Below are positions 9,751-18,800 of a stretch of DNA of 28,719 bases, in pieces. The first letter of the stretch is position 1. Each line of letters begins with the position of its first letter. This DNA is from Chara braunii. Taxonomy: Eukaryota; Streptophyta; Charophyceae; Charales; Characeae. The notes under the pieces are model-generated. The model made no database searches and had not been told where the DNA came from. It was given only the letters and a program-made list of their open reading frames with translations. The position numbers were made by a program, and so were the translations under genes. The stretch is taken from positions 1,534,993-1,563,711 of the forward strand of contig BFEA01000192.1 of the NCBI GenBank assembly GCA_003427395.1. Direction: 5' to 3'.

Positions 9751-10435
9751 TCGTCGGTCGACTAGAACACATCCCACACACCACGTGTATACCACTCTAA
9801 AGAACATAAAATAAAAACGCACACACATACACATACATATACCGAACGACACAAAATAAACAACGCGACAACACTCCTAGTCCCTTAGTAGCCATCCCAT
9901 AACTCTCCGATGCGGAAATCGGATAGGCGTCGCGCGTGAGACTTAGTAAAAAACCGCGTGGACGTAGGGGTTAATCTCATATCGACTCGCAATGCAAGCA
10001 TACACAAGCAGTCACAATGATGGCGTACTATGTAGTACCGATACTCATGTGGTCCTCGTTGATCTCAAAGGTCGCATTCGACACTCAAGTGTCGACTGAC
10101 ACCCGCCTTAAGGGATTGATCTCTCGACGCTGGACAACCACCAAGTGCGGTTGAGAACCACACCCTCTTCTGCACCCTGTGGAGAGTGGGTGGTGCACGG
10201 GTTTCTACCTGTAGTGGCAATCGTCTCTTATCGCGCTGGAGACCAGCTCCATTCTCCAGGGCATGAAGAGGAATCAAGGGGTTTGACTTTGACGGCTGCC
10301 ACGGACTACAATGTCCAACCATAGAAACTCTAAAAAACAAAGGATCAAAGAGGATCTCCCTCTTCTCTCAAACGCACAATCTGTTTAACCCTTGCGCGTG
10401 GTCATAGTAGGCCGCGCGAAACACTAAAGACATAT
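9751..10435. other. No gene recognised; small hairpins
   Basis: No protein similarity seen on either strand. Short perfect hairpins include CCGAT-GCGGAA-ATCGG near 9908 and TCGACACT-CA-AGTGTCGA near 10080. Confidence 0.55.
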
Positions 10436-10605
10436 GTATTTACATATATATAAAGGGTTATAAATAGGTGACGATCACTTCTCACAATTACAGTGAGACT
10501 CCTCTCAACCATATATATATGTATGTGAGCGCAAACAGTCAAATCCAAAGTCCAAATCACCAAACATACCTGCAATCACATTAAAGATTCAACCAAAAAG
10601 TTCAT
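10436..10605. repeat. Dispersed repeat with TATA-like box, copy 1
   Basis: Homologous to 15752-15925 in the same orientation. The 37 bp at 10468-10504 are identical to 15787-15823 and contain CTCAC-AATTACA-GTGAG, a 5-bp hairpin. A TATATATAAAG word lies just upstream. Each copy is preceded by a short hairpin whose stem differs (GCGCG/CGCGC here, GCGTGAC/GTCACGC at 15723-15744). Confidence 0.8.
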
Positions 10606-10646
10606 GCATAGTTAGCGTATGAATATATTTTCAGGTCCCCTTTTCG

Positions 10647-11142
10647 GCTTTCTGTAGTTTCACTAGACTTACAGGACTTGTGTTAATACTTTCGAGTATG
10701 TACATTGCCAAAGCTATGTAGAGAGGCTTATATTCCTTTNNNNNNNNNNNNNNNNNNNNNNNNNNNNNNNNNNNNNNNNNNNNNNNNNNNNNNNNNNNNN
10801 NNNNNNNNNNNNNNNNNNNNNNNNNNNNNNNNNNNNNNNNNNNNNNNNNNNNNNNNNNNNNNNNNNNNNNNNNNNNNNNNNNNNNNNNNNNNNNNNNNNN
10901 NNNNNNNNNNNNNNNNNNNNNNNNNNNNNNNNNNNNNNNNNNNNNNNNNNNNNNNNNNNNNNNNNNNNNNNNNNNNNNNNNNNNNNNNNNNNNNNNNNNN
11001 NNNNNNNNNNNNNNNNNNNNNNNNNNNNNNNNNNNNNNNNNNNNNNNNNGCTTTCTGTAGTTTCACTAGACTTACAGGACTTGTGTTAATACTTTCGAGT
11101 ATGTACATTGCCAAAGCTATGTAGAGAGGCTTATATTCCTTT
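10647..11142. other. Scaffold gap (310 N) flanked by an exact 93-bp duplication
   Basis: Bases 10740-11049 are undetermined. The 93 bp ending at 10739 are identical to the 93 bp starting at 11050. Perfect identity abutting a gap, in a region where other repeats have diverged, is the usual signature of an unmerged contig overlap. The true sequence may be contiguous or may contain more satellite. Confidence 0.9.
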
Positions 11143-13510
11143 CAATTAGATGTGGGAACTTCAGATTGTCTGTTGATCCATATAAGGAGTTTTCAGTTTC
11201 ATGAGGGAACTTCAGATTGTGTGTCCATCCATTTATGAGGTGGTCTGAAACCGTTTTCAGGCGGTTCCGCCACTTCAGTTTCATGCGAGAACTTCATATT
11301 GTGTCTCCCTCCATTTATGAGGTGGCCTGAATCCGCTTTCAGGCGGTTCAACCACTTGAGAGTTATGAGGGAACTTTAGATTGTGTGTCCATCCATTTAT
11401 GAGGTGGCCTGAAACCGCTTTCAGGCGGTTCAGTCGCTTTAGTTTGATGTGGGAACTTCATATTGTCTGTCGATCCTTACAAGGGGTCGCCTGAAACCGC
11501 TTTCAGGCGGTTCAACCACTTCAGTTTCATGCAGGAACTTCAAATTGTGTGTCGTTCCATTTATGAGGTGGCATGAAACCGCTATCAGGCGGTTCAGCCA
11601 CTTCGGTTTCATGCGGGAACTTCAGTCTGAGATTGTGTGTCCATCCATTTATGAGGTGGACTGAATCCGCTTTCAGGCGGTTCAACCACTTCAGTTTGAT
11701 GTGGGAACTTCAGCTTGTCTTTTGATCCATACAAGGGGTCTCCTGAAACCGCTTTCAGGCGGTTCAGCCAATTCAGGTTCATACGGGAACTTCAGATTGT
11801 GTGGTCATCCATTTATGAGCTGGCCTGAAACCGCCTTTAGGCGGTTCAGCCACTTCAGTTTGATGTGGAAACTTCGGATTGTCTGTTGATCCATATAAGG
11901 GGTCGCCTGAAACCACTTTCAGGCAGTTCATCCACTTCAGTTTCATGGGGACTTCAGACTGTGTGTCCGTCCATTTATGAGGTGGTATGAAACCACTTTC
12001 AGGCGGTTCAACCACTTTAGTTTCATGCGGGAACTTCAGATTGTGTGTCCATTCATTTATGAGGTGGCCTGAAACCGCTTTCAGGCGGTTCCGCCACTTC
12101 AGTTTCATGTGGAAACTTTAGATTGTGTGTCCATCCACTTATGAGGTGGCCTGAAACCGCTTTCAGGCAGTTCAGCCACTTCAGTTTGATGTGGGAACTT
12201 CAGATTGTCTGTTCATCCATACAAGGGGTTGCCTGAAACCACTTTCAGGTGGTTCAGCCACTTCAGGTTCATGCGGGGACTTCAGATTGTGTGGCCATCC
12301 ATTTATGAGGTGGCTTGAAACCGCTTTCAGACGGTTCCGCCACTTGAGAGTTATGCGGGAAGTTCAGATTGTGCGTCCATTCATTTATGAGGCGGTCTGG
12401 AACCGCTTTCAGGTGGTTCGACCGCTTCAGTTTCATGCGGGAACTTTAGATTGCGTGTCCATCCATTTATGAGGTGGCTTGAAACCGCTTTCAACCGGTT
12501 CAACCACTTCAGTTTGATGTGGGAACGTAAGATTGCCTGTTGATCCATACAAGGGGTTGCCTGAAACCGCTTTCAGGCAGTTCAGCCACTTCAGGTTCAT
12601 GCTGGAACTTCAGATTGTGTGACCATCCATTTATGAGGTGGCCTGAAACCACTTTCAGGCGGTTCAGTTTAATGAGGGAACTTCAAATTGTGTGTCCATC
12701 CATTTATGAGGTGGCCTGAAACCTCTTTAAGGCGGTTCAACCACTTCAATTTGATGTGGGAACTTCAGATTGTGTGTCCATCCATTTATGAGGTGGCCTA
12801 AAACCGCTTTCTGCCGGTTCGGCCACTTCCGTTTCATTGGGGAACTTCAAATTGTGTCCATCAATTTATGAAGTGGCCGCAAACCGCTTTCAGGCGGTTC
12901 AGCCACTTCAGTTTCATGCGAGAACTTCAGATTGTGTGTCCATCAATTTATGAGGTGACTTGAAACCGCTTTCAGGCGGTTGAGCGACTTCAGTTTCATG
13001 CGAGAACTTCAGATTGTCTGTCCATCCATTTCTGAGGTGGCCTGAAACCGCTTTCAACCGGTTCGGCCACTTCCGTTTCATGCGGGAACTTCAGATTAAG
13101 TCCATCCATTTATGAAGTGGACTCAAACCGTTTTCATGCGGTTCAACCACTTCAGTTTCATGCGAGAACTTCAGATTGTCTGTCCATCCATTTATGAGGT
13201 GGCTTGAAACCGCTTTCAGGCGATTCATCCACTTCAGTTCCATGCAAGAACTTCAGATTGTCTGTCCATCCATTTTTGAGGTGGCCTGAAACCGCTTTCA
13301 GGCGGTTCAACCACTTCAGTTTCATATGGGAACTTCAGATTGTCTGTTGATCCATACAAGGGGTCGCCTGAAACGCTTTCAGGCGGTTCAAGCACTTCAT
13401 GTTAATACACCACTTTCGGATTGTCCATTTATCTATATATGAGGTTGTCTGGAACCGTTTTCAGGCGGTTCAACCACTTCAGGTTCATACGGCATTTTCA
13501 CATTCGATAT
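11143..13510. repeat. Hairpin satellite array, about 28 copies of 83 bp
   Basis: About 28 hairpin-bearing units occur between 11,240 and 13,480 at a mean spacing of 83 bp. Each has the pattern GGAACTTCAGATTGT, a CATTTATGAGGTGG or CATACAAGGGG word, then CTGAAACCGCTTTCAGGCGG and TTCA(A/G)CCACTTCAGTTT. The segment from TGAGGTGG to CCACTTCA folds into a stem of about 17 bp with two single-base bulges and a TTTCAG loop. Two subtypes exist: TTTGATGTGGG...GATCCATACAAGGGG (six full copies) and TTTCATGCGGG...CCATCCATTTATGAGG. The left end lies near the gap, so the array may be longer than shown. Confidence 0.95.
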
Positions 13511-13514
13511 TTAT

Positions 13515-14290
13515 TCATTCAAGGGGCGGAAGGATTGTTAAAATGATGAAATAACCTTTTGATTTTATTTTTCTTTCGAGGAGTGCCAGAAAATAGAATG
13601 CAATGGAACTCAGACTCGGCACAACCCAGTGCATAGTGAAATTCAGGGTCCACAAAAACAAGGTCGGAGACATTGGCGGTTTAAAGGTGAAAACGATGTA
13701 ACGTTGAGGCAAATGTTGTTAAGTTTATTCTTCTGCATAACATATATTTTTTTCAGATTTTTTCTAGGCTACCAGAGTGGTCCGAGGTCACTTGCCCGAC
13801 CGGGCCAAAATAATTAAAAAAATAAAAATATATAAAATATTGTTGAATTTTATTTTTTATTTTAAATTTGGTGAAGAATTCTGATGTGACCCTGAGGCAA
13901 AAGTTATTCAGTTTATTTTTCTGCATAACATAGTATTTTTTCAGAATTTTTGGATTTGTGTTTTTTTTTTTTTTTTTTGCTGGGACCTTACCTGATCCTT
14001 GCACGGGCTGGCCACCCGGGACCCAGGCGACTGGTAGCCTAGGATTTTTTGGAATTCTTTTTTTTTTTTTTTTTTTTTTTTTTTTGGCTCGCGTTCGAGC
14101 GAACGGCCGAATGCGTTGAGAGCGAATGCCGAACGTTTGGGCGTTTGGTCCGTCCCGAACGCCGACAACCCTGATAATGACAATAAAAAAGGCCTGAAAG
14201 ACTATCCTATCCAGATTCGACAGGTAATTGGATTGGTTGAGCTTAAGAATTAGTCTAAAAAAAAAAAAAAAAAAAAAAAAGTTCAAGTGA
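13515..14290. other. A/T-rich sequence with homopolymer runs and a direct duplication
   Basis: A segment of about 66-70 bp at 13697-13762 recurs at 13885-13955 (both contain TTCTGCATAACATA). CTAGGCTACCAG at 13764-13775 has its exact complement at 14031-14042. T or A runs at about 13963, 14059 and 14258 create long Lys or Phe frames that are not genes. G/C-rich CGAACG words lie at 14090-14160. Confidence 0.6.
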
Positions 14291-14688
14291 AGTGGTGTGG
14301 AACGAGGTGCTTAGACACTGTTTGGTGACATACGGAGTTCCTACCTGCTGTGGCCCGCCAGCTGCCTGTTCTTTTTTTACTGTCACGTTACCTCTCTTCT
14401 GGCAACAGACTCACACACCCAAAATGGGCAAAGACTCTACCAATACCCAATTGGGGGAGCAAGCCAAGTATGTCAGTTGCTTGGCCCCTGGGGTCTGGTG
14501 ACACCTACAGCTATGAGTTTTTTCAACGCTGAGCTTTCTATCACATACAGAATGGTGGGACGGAGCTATGTCGTTGATGTATTGCGATCTAATAGTACTG
14601 AAATACCTGAGATTTTGTCTTTTTGTAGAATTTTTCTTTGACGTGAAATTCGTTATGTAGTGTGTTTTGGCCCCTTTGGTTTGGGCGG

Positions 14689-14745
14689 TGTCGGTGCGAA
14701 TACCCTTACAAGGGTATCCGCCCTGGTTTTTGCAAGTGACAGAAA
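14689..14745 (+). mobile_element. TGTCG-palindrome repeat terminus, copy B
   Basis: It starts TGTCGGTGCG at 14689, continues through the imperfect palindrome 14696-14721, and is followed by TTTTTGCAAGTGACAGAAAA. This matches the copies ending at 21360 and 23236 almost exactly. TG at a repeat edge is compatible with an LTR start. Downstream it diverges from those copies and enters the hairpin array. Confidence 0.75.
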
Positions 14746-14749
14746 ATAA

Positions 14750-15112
14750 ACCCAAACTTATGGAACCTTGTCTGACTAGCCTGTTCATAAGTAGGATAGT
14801 AATAAAATATAGCCAAGTTATCGCCTTCTGGTTCCAGCATGTGTCCGGCGTTGGACCAAGACCACCCAAACTTATGGAACATGCTCAAACCTCCTCGTTC
14901 CGAAGCTAAAGAAGCTGATAGAACCCAAGGTAAACAAGGCGACCAAGCCACCCAAACTTATGGAACATGCTTGATCCCTAAAAAGTTATTCACATTTAGC
15001 CCTCACAAGTCAGAGCAACCAGACCACCCAAACTTGTGGAACATGTCTGGTTCTCCAGGCAATTCAAAATAAACATAGCACTGGGCCTTCCCAAACTTAT
15101 GGAACTGGCCCA
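14750..15112. repeat. Hairpin array 2, five copies of an AAACTTATGGAAC core
   Basis: The core CACCCAAACTTATGGAACAT or close variants occurs at about 14752, 14862, 14949, 15026 and 15088. Three copies have pairing arms: GACCAAGC/GCTTGATC (14941-14976, 7 of 8), AACCAGAC/GTCTGGTT (15018-15053, perfect 8) and TGGGCC/GGCCCA (15082-15112, perfect 6). The first two copies lack a clear stem. The core's 3' half (CTTATGGAACAT) resembles that of the array at 17000-17860 (CTTAGAAACAAT). Confidence 0.85.
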
Positions 15113-15160
15113 ACCCTTGATTGACCCAGTCAAACTTCATGCAATACTGCGTTTCTCCCA

Positions 15161-15380
15161 TCCTTGCCCCAGATGCAACCCCACACTCTACTTTCAGTCA
15201 AACAATAAAATTCAAACTGACATTGTACATGCATTCCTTTACTTAGTCTGGTTATGTCATGAAAGTCAAACTGAAAGTCAAAGTAAAGGGGCATGCAGTA
15301 TATTTAGTCAAAGTATAAAAAGGAATATAGATAGGGGCTATAACTGGGTTTATAGAGGGGAAGCGATGATTACCTTTCAG
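15161..15380 (+). repeat. TATA-containing dispersed segment, copy 1
   Basis: Homologous to 17900-18132 in direct orientation. Shared words include ATGCATTC(C/T)TTTACTTAG, GTAAAGGGGCATG and AGTATAAAAAGGAATATAG, ending ATTACCT(T/C)TCAG. Both copies lie just downstream of a hairpin array with a related core. Confidence 0.85.
15314..15322 (+). promoter_or_regulatory. TATA-box-like word
   Basis: TATAAAAAG is conserved exactly in the other copy at 18066-18074. A retroelement promoter is plausible, given its place downstream of a repeat array in a dispersed repeat. No transcript start can be seen. Confidence 0.35.
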
Positions 15381-15406
15381 TCATACGCGGCAATCGCAGT
15401 TTCGGC

Positions 15407-15501
15407 CTCGCGATATTGAATGGCTGAAGGAATATATCGTGAGGGGTTGTCCTTCACGATATTGAACGGCTGAAGGACATGTCGTTCGGTCCTCGCGACA
15501 T
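15407..15501. repeat. Three successive hairpins
   Basis: CTCGCGATAT (15407-15416) pairs 9 of 10 with ATATCGTGAG (15434-15443). TGTCCTTCA (15448-15456) pairs perfectly with TGAAGGACA (15471-15479). ATGTCG (15479-15484) pairs with CGACAT (15496-15501). The word CGATATTGAA(T/C)GGCTGAAGG occurs in both of the first two, but is placed differently relative to the stems. Confidence 0.75.
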
Positions 15502-15751
15502 TTCTGGCCTTACGGTTGGGTGTCTCGACGGGCAGGGCAAATAGGCTCTGCGCAAGGGAAGATTCCTTCCCTACGGAGTCTAGGGTCTGGAATGTCCTGG
15601 ACAAGGACCTCGAATTCAGGCCCAGGACTAACGTCCGACTAAGAAATCCTTAAGAAGCATACAACAATGTAGAGGGGGTTTTCGTTATTTCCCCGATCCT
15701 TACCCCAATTTTTACCTTTAAGCGTGACTCACTCACGTCACGCGAACACCC

Positions 15752-15925
15752 AATATAAATACACATATATGTAGGGGGATAAGTATGTGACGATCACTTC
15801 TCACAATTACAGTGAGACTCCTCACATCCATATATATATGAGTGATCGCAGGCATACAATCGAAAATCCAAACCACGAAACATACCTGCAATCACATCAA
15901 AGAATCAAGTAAGGGTTCATGCACT
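15752..15925. repeat. Dispersed repeat, copy 2 of the 10436-10605 repeat
   Basis: Same orientation as copy 1, sharing the exact 37-bp stretch at 15787-15823 and, further on, CATACCTGCAATCACAT and GTTCATGCA. It is preceded at 15723-15744 by the hairpin GCGTGAC/GTCACGC. Confidence 0.8.
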
Positions 15926-15929
15926 ACAC

Positions 15930-16470
15930 AAAGTCAACTCCAACCAATCTCTATACTCATACCCTTTGCTTTAGCGATGCAAGCCCCAGCCTCTGTCTAA
16001 CCAACCATAATTAAATACTCAGTACCTTTATTAAATGACCATTCAATAAAAGTCCAGATGAAACCTTAATAAAACAATAAAATCACCAGGGCTAAAGCCT
16101 TTTAGGTTAAGTATTGAGGATAAATTCGAGTTGAGTCGTATACCGACGAATCGGCAACCGACCTGTTATCAGTGATAACAGAAGGTGATCCTCAAGGGAT
16201 CAAGATGAATCTAGTCCAAGTCCTGAACCAAATCGATCACGACGACCTGTAACACAAGACAGGTCAATGTCCAAGACTAAACCTATAAGTCCATGAAGAC
16301 TAACCTCCTCATCACGATCTTACAAAAATTCGTTCTACTCACCTAAGTCCGGGCCTATCTGTAAGCTAGTGCCCAAAGAAAGGTAGACTCATGGCAGAAT
16401 CTCCCCTATCCAGAGCGGATTACTAGAGCCGACACTTGTCAAAATATAATCTAAACCCTCTAAATAAAGA
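15930..16470. other. No gene recognised; small perfect hairpins
   Basis: No coding signal. CTGTTATCA-G-TGATAACAG lies at 16163-16181 and GACCTGT/ACAGGTC at 16244-16265. Confidence 0.55.
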
Positions 16471-16474
16471 AAAT

Positions 16475-16790
16475 TTCGGCAGCGCTTCCCGTAGGAAAAG
16501 TGTCTTTTCATAATTTATATAAGTCCAAATATAGAAACAGAAATAGTCTTCAACTTTCCAAAGTTCAATTTTGTCTAACTCTTTGAATTAGCAAAACTTT
16601 GGGCATCACTCCCTTTAGAAAATAAGACTTTCCAGATTTTTACTAAGCCATATATAAAATTTAGACAAGTTGAACTTTGAAAAGTCAATTTTTTTACCAA
16701 CTCCTTGGACTTGCAGAAATTTTGGCAGCGCTTCCTGTAGAGAAAATGGCTTACCAAGATTTATACAAACCCAAGTATAAAAAAATGATC
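16475..16790. repeat. Degenerate tandem repeat of about 120 bp, three copies
   Basis: Related segments start near 16475, 16602 and 16727. Each has GGCA(G/T)C(G/A)CT(T/C)CC followed by GTAG or TTAG, an A-rich stretch and a TATATAA-like word. Short Lys/Phe-rich frames on the minus strand reflect the repeat, not a gene. Confidence 0.7.
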
Positions 16791-16979
16791 CCAGAAAATG
16801 CAAAAATCGACCTAAAGTAAAAATAAAGTTAACTCAGAGAATGCAGAAATTGAACTAACTCCTATCGCTCTAGCACGTGGCGAGCCTCTAAAGGAACTAC
16901 CTGTCAACTGAAACTCAGACTAAGTAGTGATGTCACTCAGTCACATGCAAAGCCAAACCACAAAGGTAAGTACTCTCAC

Positions 16980-17860
16980 CAACCCAAATCACCTTTGGCA
17001 AACAATAGTTCATAGTCTTTTAATGCCAATTCTTGGCCTTAGTTATATACAAACAGGTTTGGTCATTCGTCTTATAAACAATGCCAACTCTTGGCCTTAG
17101 TTATACACAAACAGGTTGCATAACTACTTCTCTCTTCTTTGGGCATATGACTAAGTCATTCGTCTTAGAAACAATGCTTAGTCGCCCTGAACTGTTTAAA
17201 TGACCAAGTTATATATACTTCTCTGAACTTAATCTTCAAAAGTGGGCGTAGGGCTGAGTCATTCGTCTTAGAAACAATGCTCATTCTGCCCAAGTTACCT
17301 TCAATTATAACTCTTAGTTATACTCTCTTCATTTATGATAAGGCTATAGTTAGACCATTCGTCTTAGGAACAATGTCTGGCTAGCCTTGTTCGCATATAT
17401 ATATATATATATAGAATTATAGAGAATCATATTCCTTTGTTCTCCTTATAGTCGTGGGGCCTCAGAATCAGACCATTCATCTTAGAAACAATGTCTAGTC
17501 CTTTGGCCTGAACCTCCCTCGGAATAAAGCAATTCAAAAAGAGTCAATGTTCAACCCTTTTTTCTCAGCAGATAAAAAAAACAGAGTACCCTGGGTCAAG
17601 ACTCAGAGACTGTTCAGAAACCACCCAAAATAAACAGCGACCAGACCATTCAACTTAGAAACAATGTCTGGTCCTCAAAGTTTAAGCAATCATTATCCCA
17701 CAAAAATAAACAGCTAGGTCATTCATTTTAAAAACAATGTCTAGCTAAATTAAATAAACATAGCGACCAAGCCATTCGTCTTAGAAACAATGCTTGACCC
17801 TTTTGAAAACAGAACAAAACACATCAGTCAGGCCATTCATCTTAGAAACATTGCCTGACG
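16980..17860. repeat. Hairpin array 1: conserved 19-nt core with covarying arms
   Basis: Nine copies of CATTCGTCTTAGAAACAAT (with minor variants) lie at 17064, 17157, 17260, 17356, 17474, 17647, about 17720, 17773 and 17834; a degenerate one precedes them. Arms differ by copy but pair: TTGGT/GCCAA, GACTAAGT/GCTTAGTC, TGAGT/GCTCA, TAGTTAGAC/GTCTGGCTA, AGAC/GTCT, GACCAGAC/GTCTGGTC, AGCTAG/CTAGCT, CAAGC/GCTTG and GTCAGGC/GCCTGAC. Several need G-T pairs, and the CTAGCT copy has its core slightly offset. Spacing between copies is irregular, about 60-170 bp. Confidence 0.9.
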
Positions 17861-17899
17861 CTATAAGACTCGTTCAAGCGTAAACAAGACTGCCTTCCT

Positions 17900-18132
17900 C
17901 CTTGCCTTCCCCCTGATGCAAGCCCTTTTTCTCACAATCTGCTTTCAGACAATCAACAAAACTGAAACTAAAATTGCCCATGCATTCTTTTACTTAGGCT
18001 AGGTTATATCCTGAAGGTCAAACTCAAAGTCAAGGTAAAGGGGCATGTAATATATTCAGTCAAAGTATAAAAAGGAATATAGATAGAGGTTATAATAGGG
18101 TTTATAGATGGAAAACAATAATTACCTCTCAG
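17900..18132 (+). repeat. TATA-containing dispersed segment, copy 2
   Basis: Partner of 15161-15380, roughly 75-80 percent alike by eye, with the TATAAAAAG word at 18066-18074. The distance between copies is about 2.75 kb. They could be two LTRs of one element or two independent insertions. No coding sequence of a retroelement is seen between them. Confidence 0.85.
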
Positions 18133-18560
18133 TTCCCTGCCTCTAGAACTCCTCCTGAGCTCCGGCAGAGCTCCCGCAATCGGTGGGTGGACTCCCCACA
18201 GAGTCTTGTTGCGGTCCTACTACGGGTTGCAATCCCGTCTGCCGACTTCCTCTCGAAACTACATACTAGACTTAGAGTAAGAAGGGCAGAAGATGAGGGG
18301 TTTCAGACGCTCGAGGTACAAAAGGGGGACAACTCAATTCTCAGGAGAGGGCCTTGATATCTTCACTCGTCTGAGGGATCCGTAATGATGGCAAAAAAAA
18401 TAGCAACTTGGTCAACTTCTGAAAGTCAAGCTGTCAAAGTCAAACCCCTGCTGACCTCCTAAATCACAACATTAATCTTCCTTTTGAAGCTCAACCACTC
18501 CTCTGCACCTCTCCTTAGCCCAATCGTTGTTGCACAGCAAACTGTAACAGTCGGCAATAG
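18133..18560. other. No gene recognised
   Basis: G/C-richer sequence, with GAGCTCCGGCAGAGCTC near 18158 forming a short hairpin, then A/T-rich sequence. Nothing assignable. Confidence 0.5.
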
Positions 18561-18800
18561 TTGGCGGCAGTATGCAGTAGTACGCAGCAACCAACAGCAG
18601 GCAGCAACAATATGCAACCGCCAGCAGCTGGCCACAGTCGATGCACAGTCAAAAAAAGCAACAGATGTGCACAGTCAAAAGAAGCAGCAGATGTGCACAG
18701 TCAACAACAGCAGCAGTCTTTCGTGCACAGCCAAGAGGAGCGGCAGCCGTGCACAGTCAACACAACCTGTAGTAGTCAGCAACAACCAGCCGCAGTATGT
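18561..18800. repeat. CAG/CAA-rich minisatellite with GTGCACAGTCAA motif
   Basis: TGCACAG(T/C)CAA recurs five times from about 18640 to 18770, spaced 27-37 bp, embedded in CAG and CAA triplets. Overlapping frames are Gln/Ser-rich low complexity and show no domain, so I do not call a gene. Confidence 0.75.

Noticed and set aside
10705-11124. Open frames through the N block
   Set aside because: They consist of undetermined bases flanked by the duplicated 93 bp.
11143-13510. CRISPR-like array
   Set aside because: The whole 83-bp unit repeats with drift and there are no unique spacers. It is a eukaryotic satellite.
13764-14042. Transposon with CTAGGCTACCAG ends
   Set aside because: The 12-bp inverted match is real, but flanks show no duplication and the interior is homopolymer.
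13753-14286. Long minus-strand open frame
   Set aside because: It is driven by T and A homopolymer runs giving Lys/Phe stretches.
14689-18132. Complete LTR retrotransposon with LTRs at 14.7-15.4 kb and 17-18.1 kb
   Set aside because: No gag or pol between them, no TG...CA pair and no target duplication. The arrays in the two blocks have different cores.
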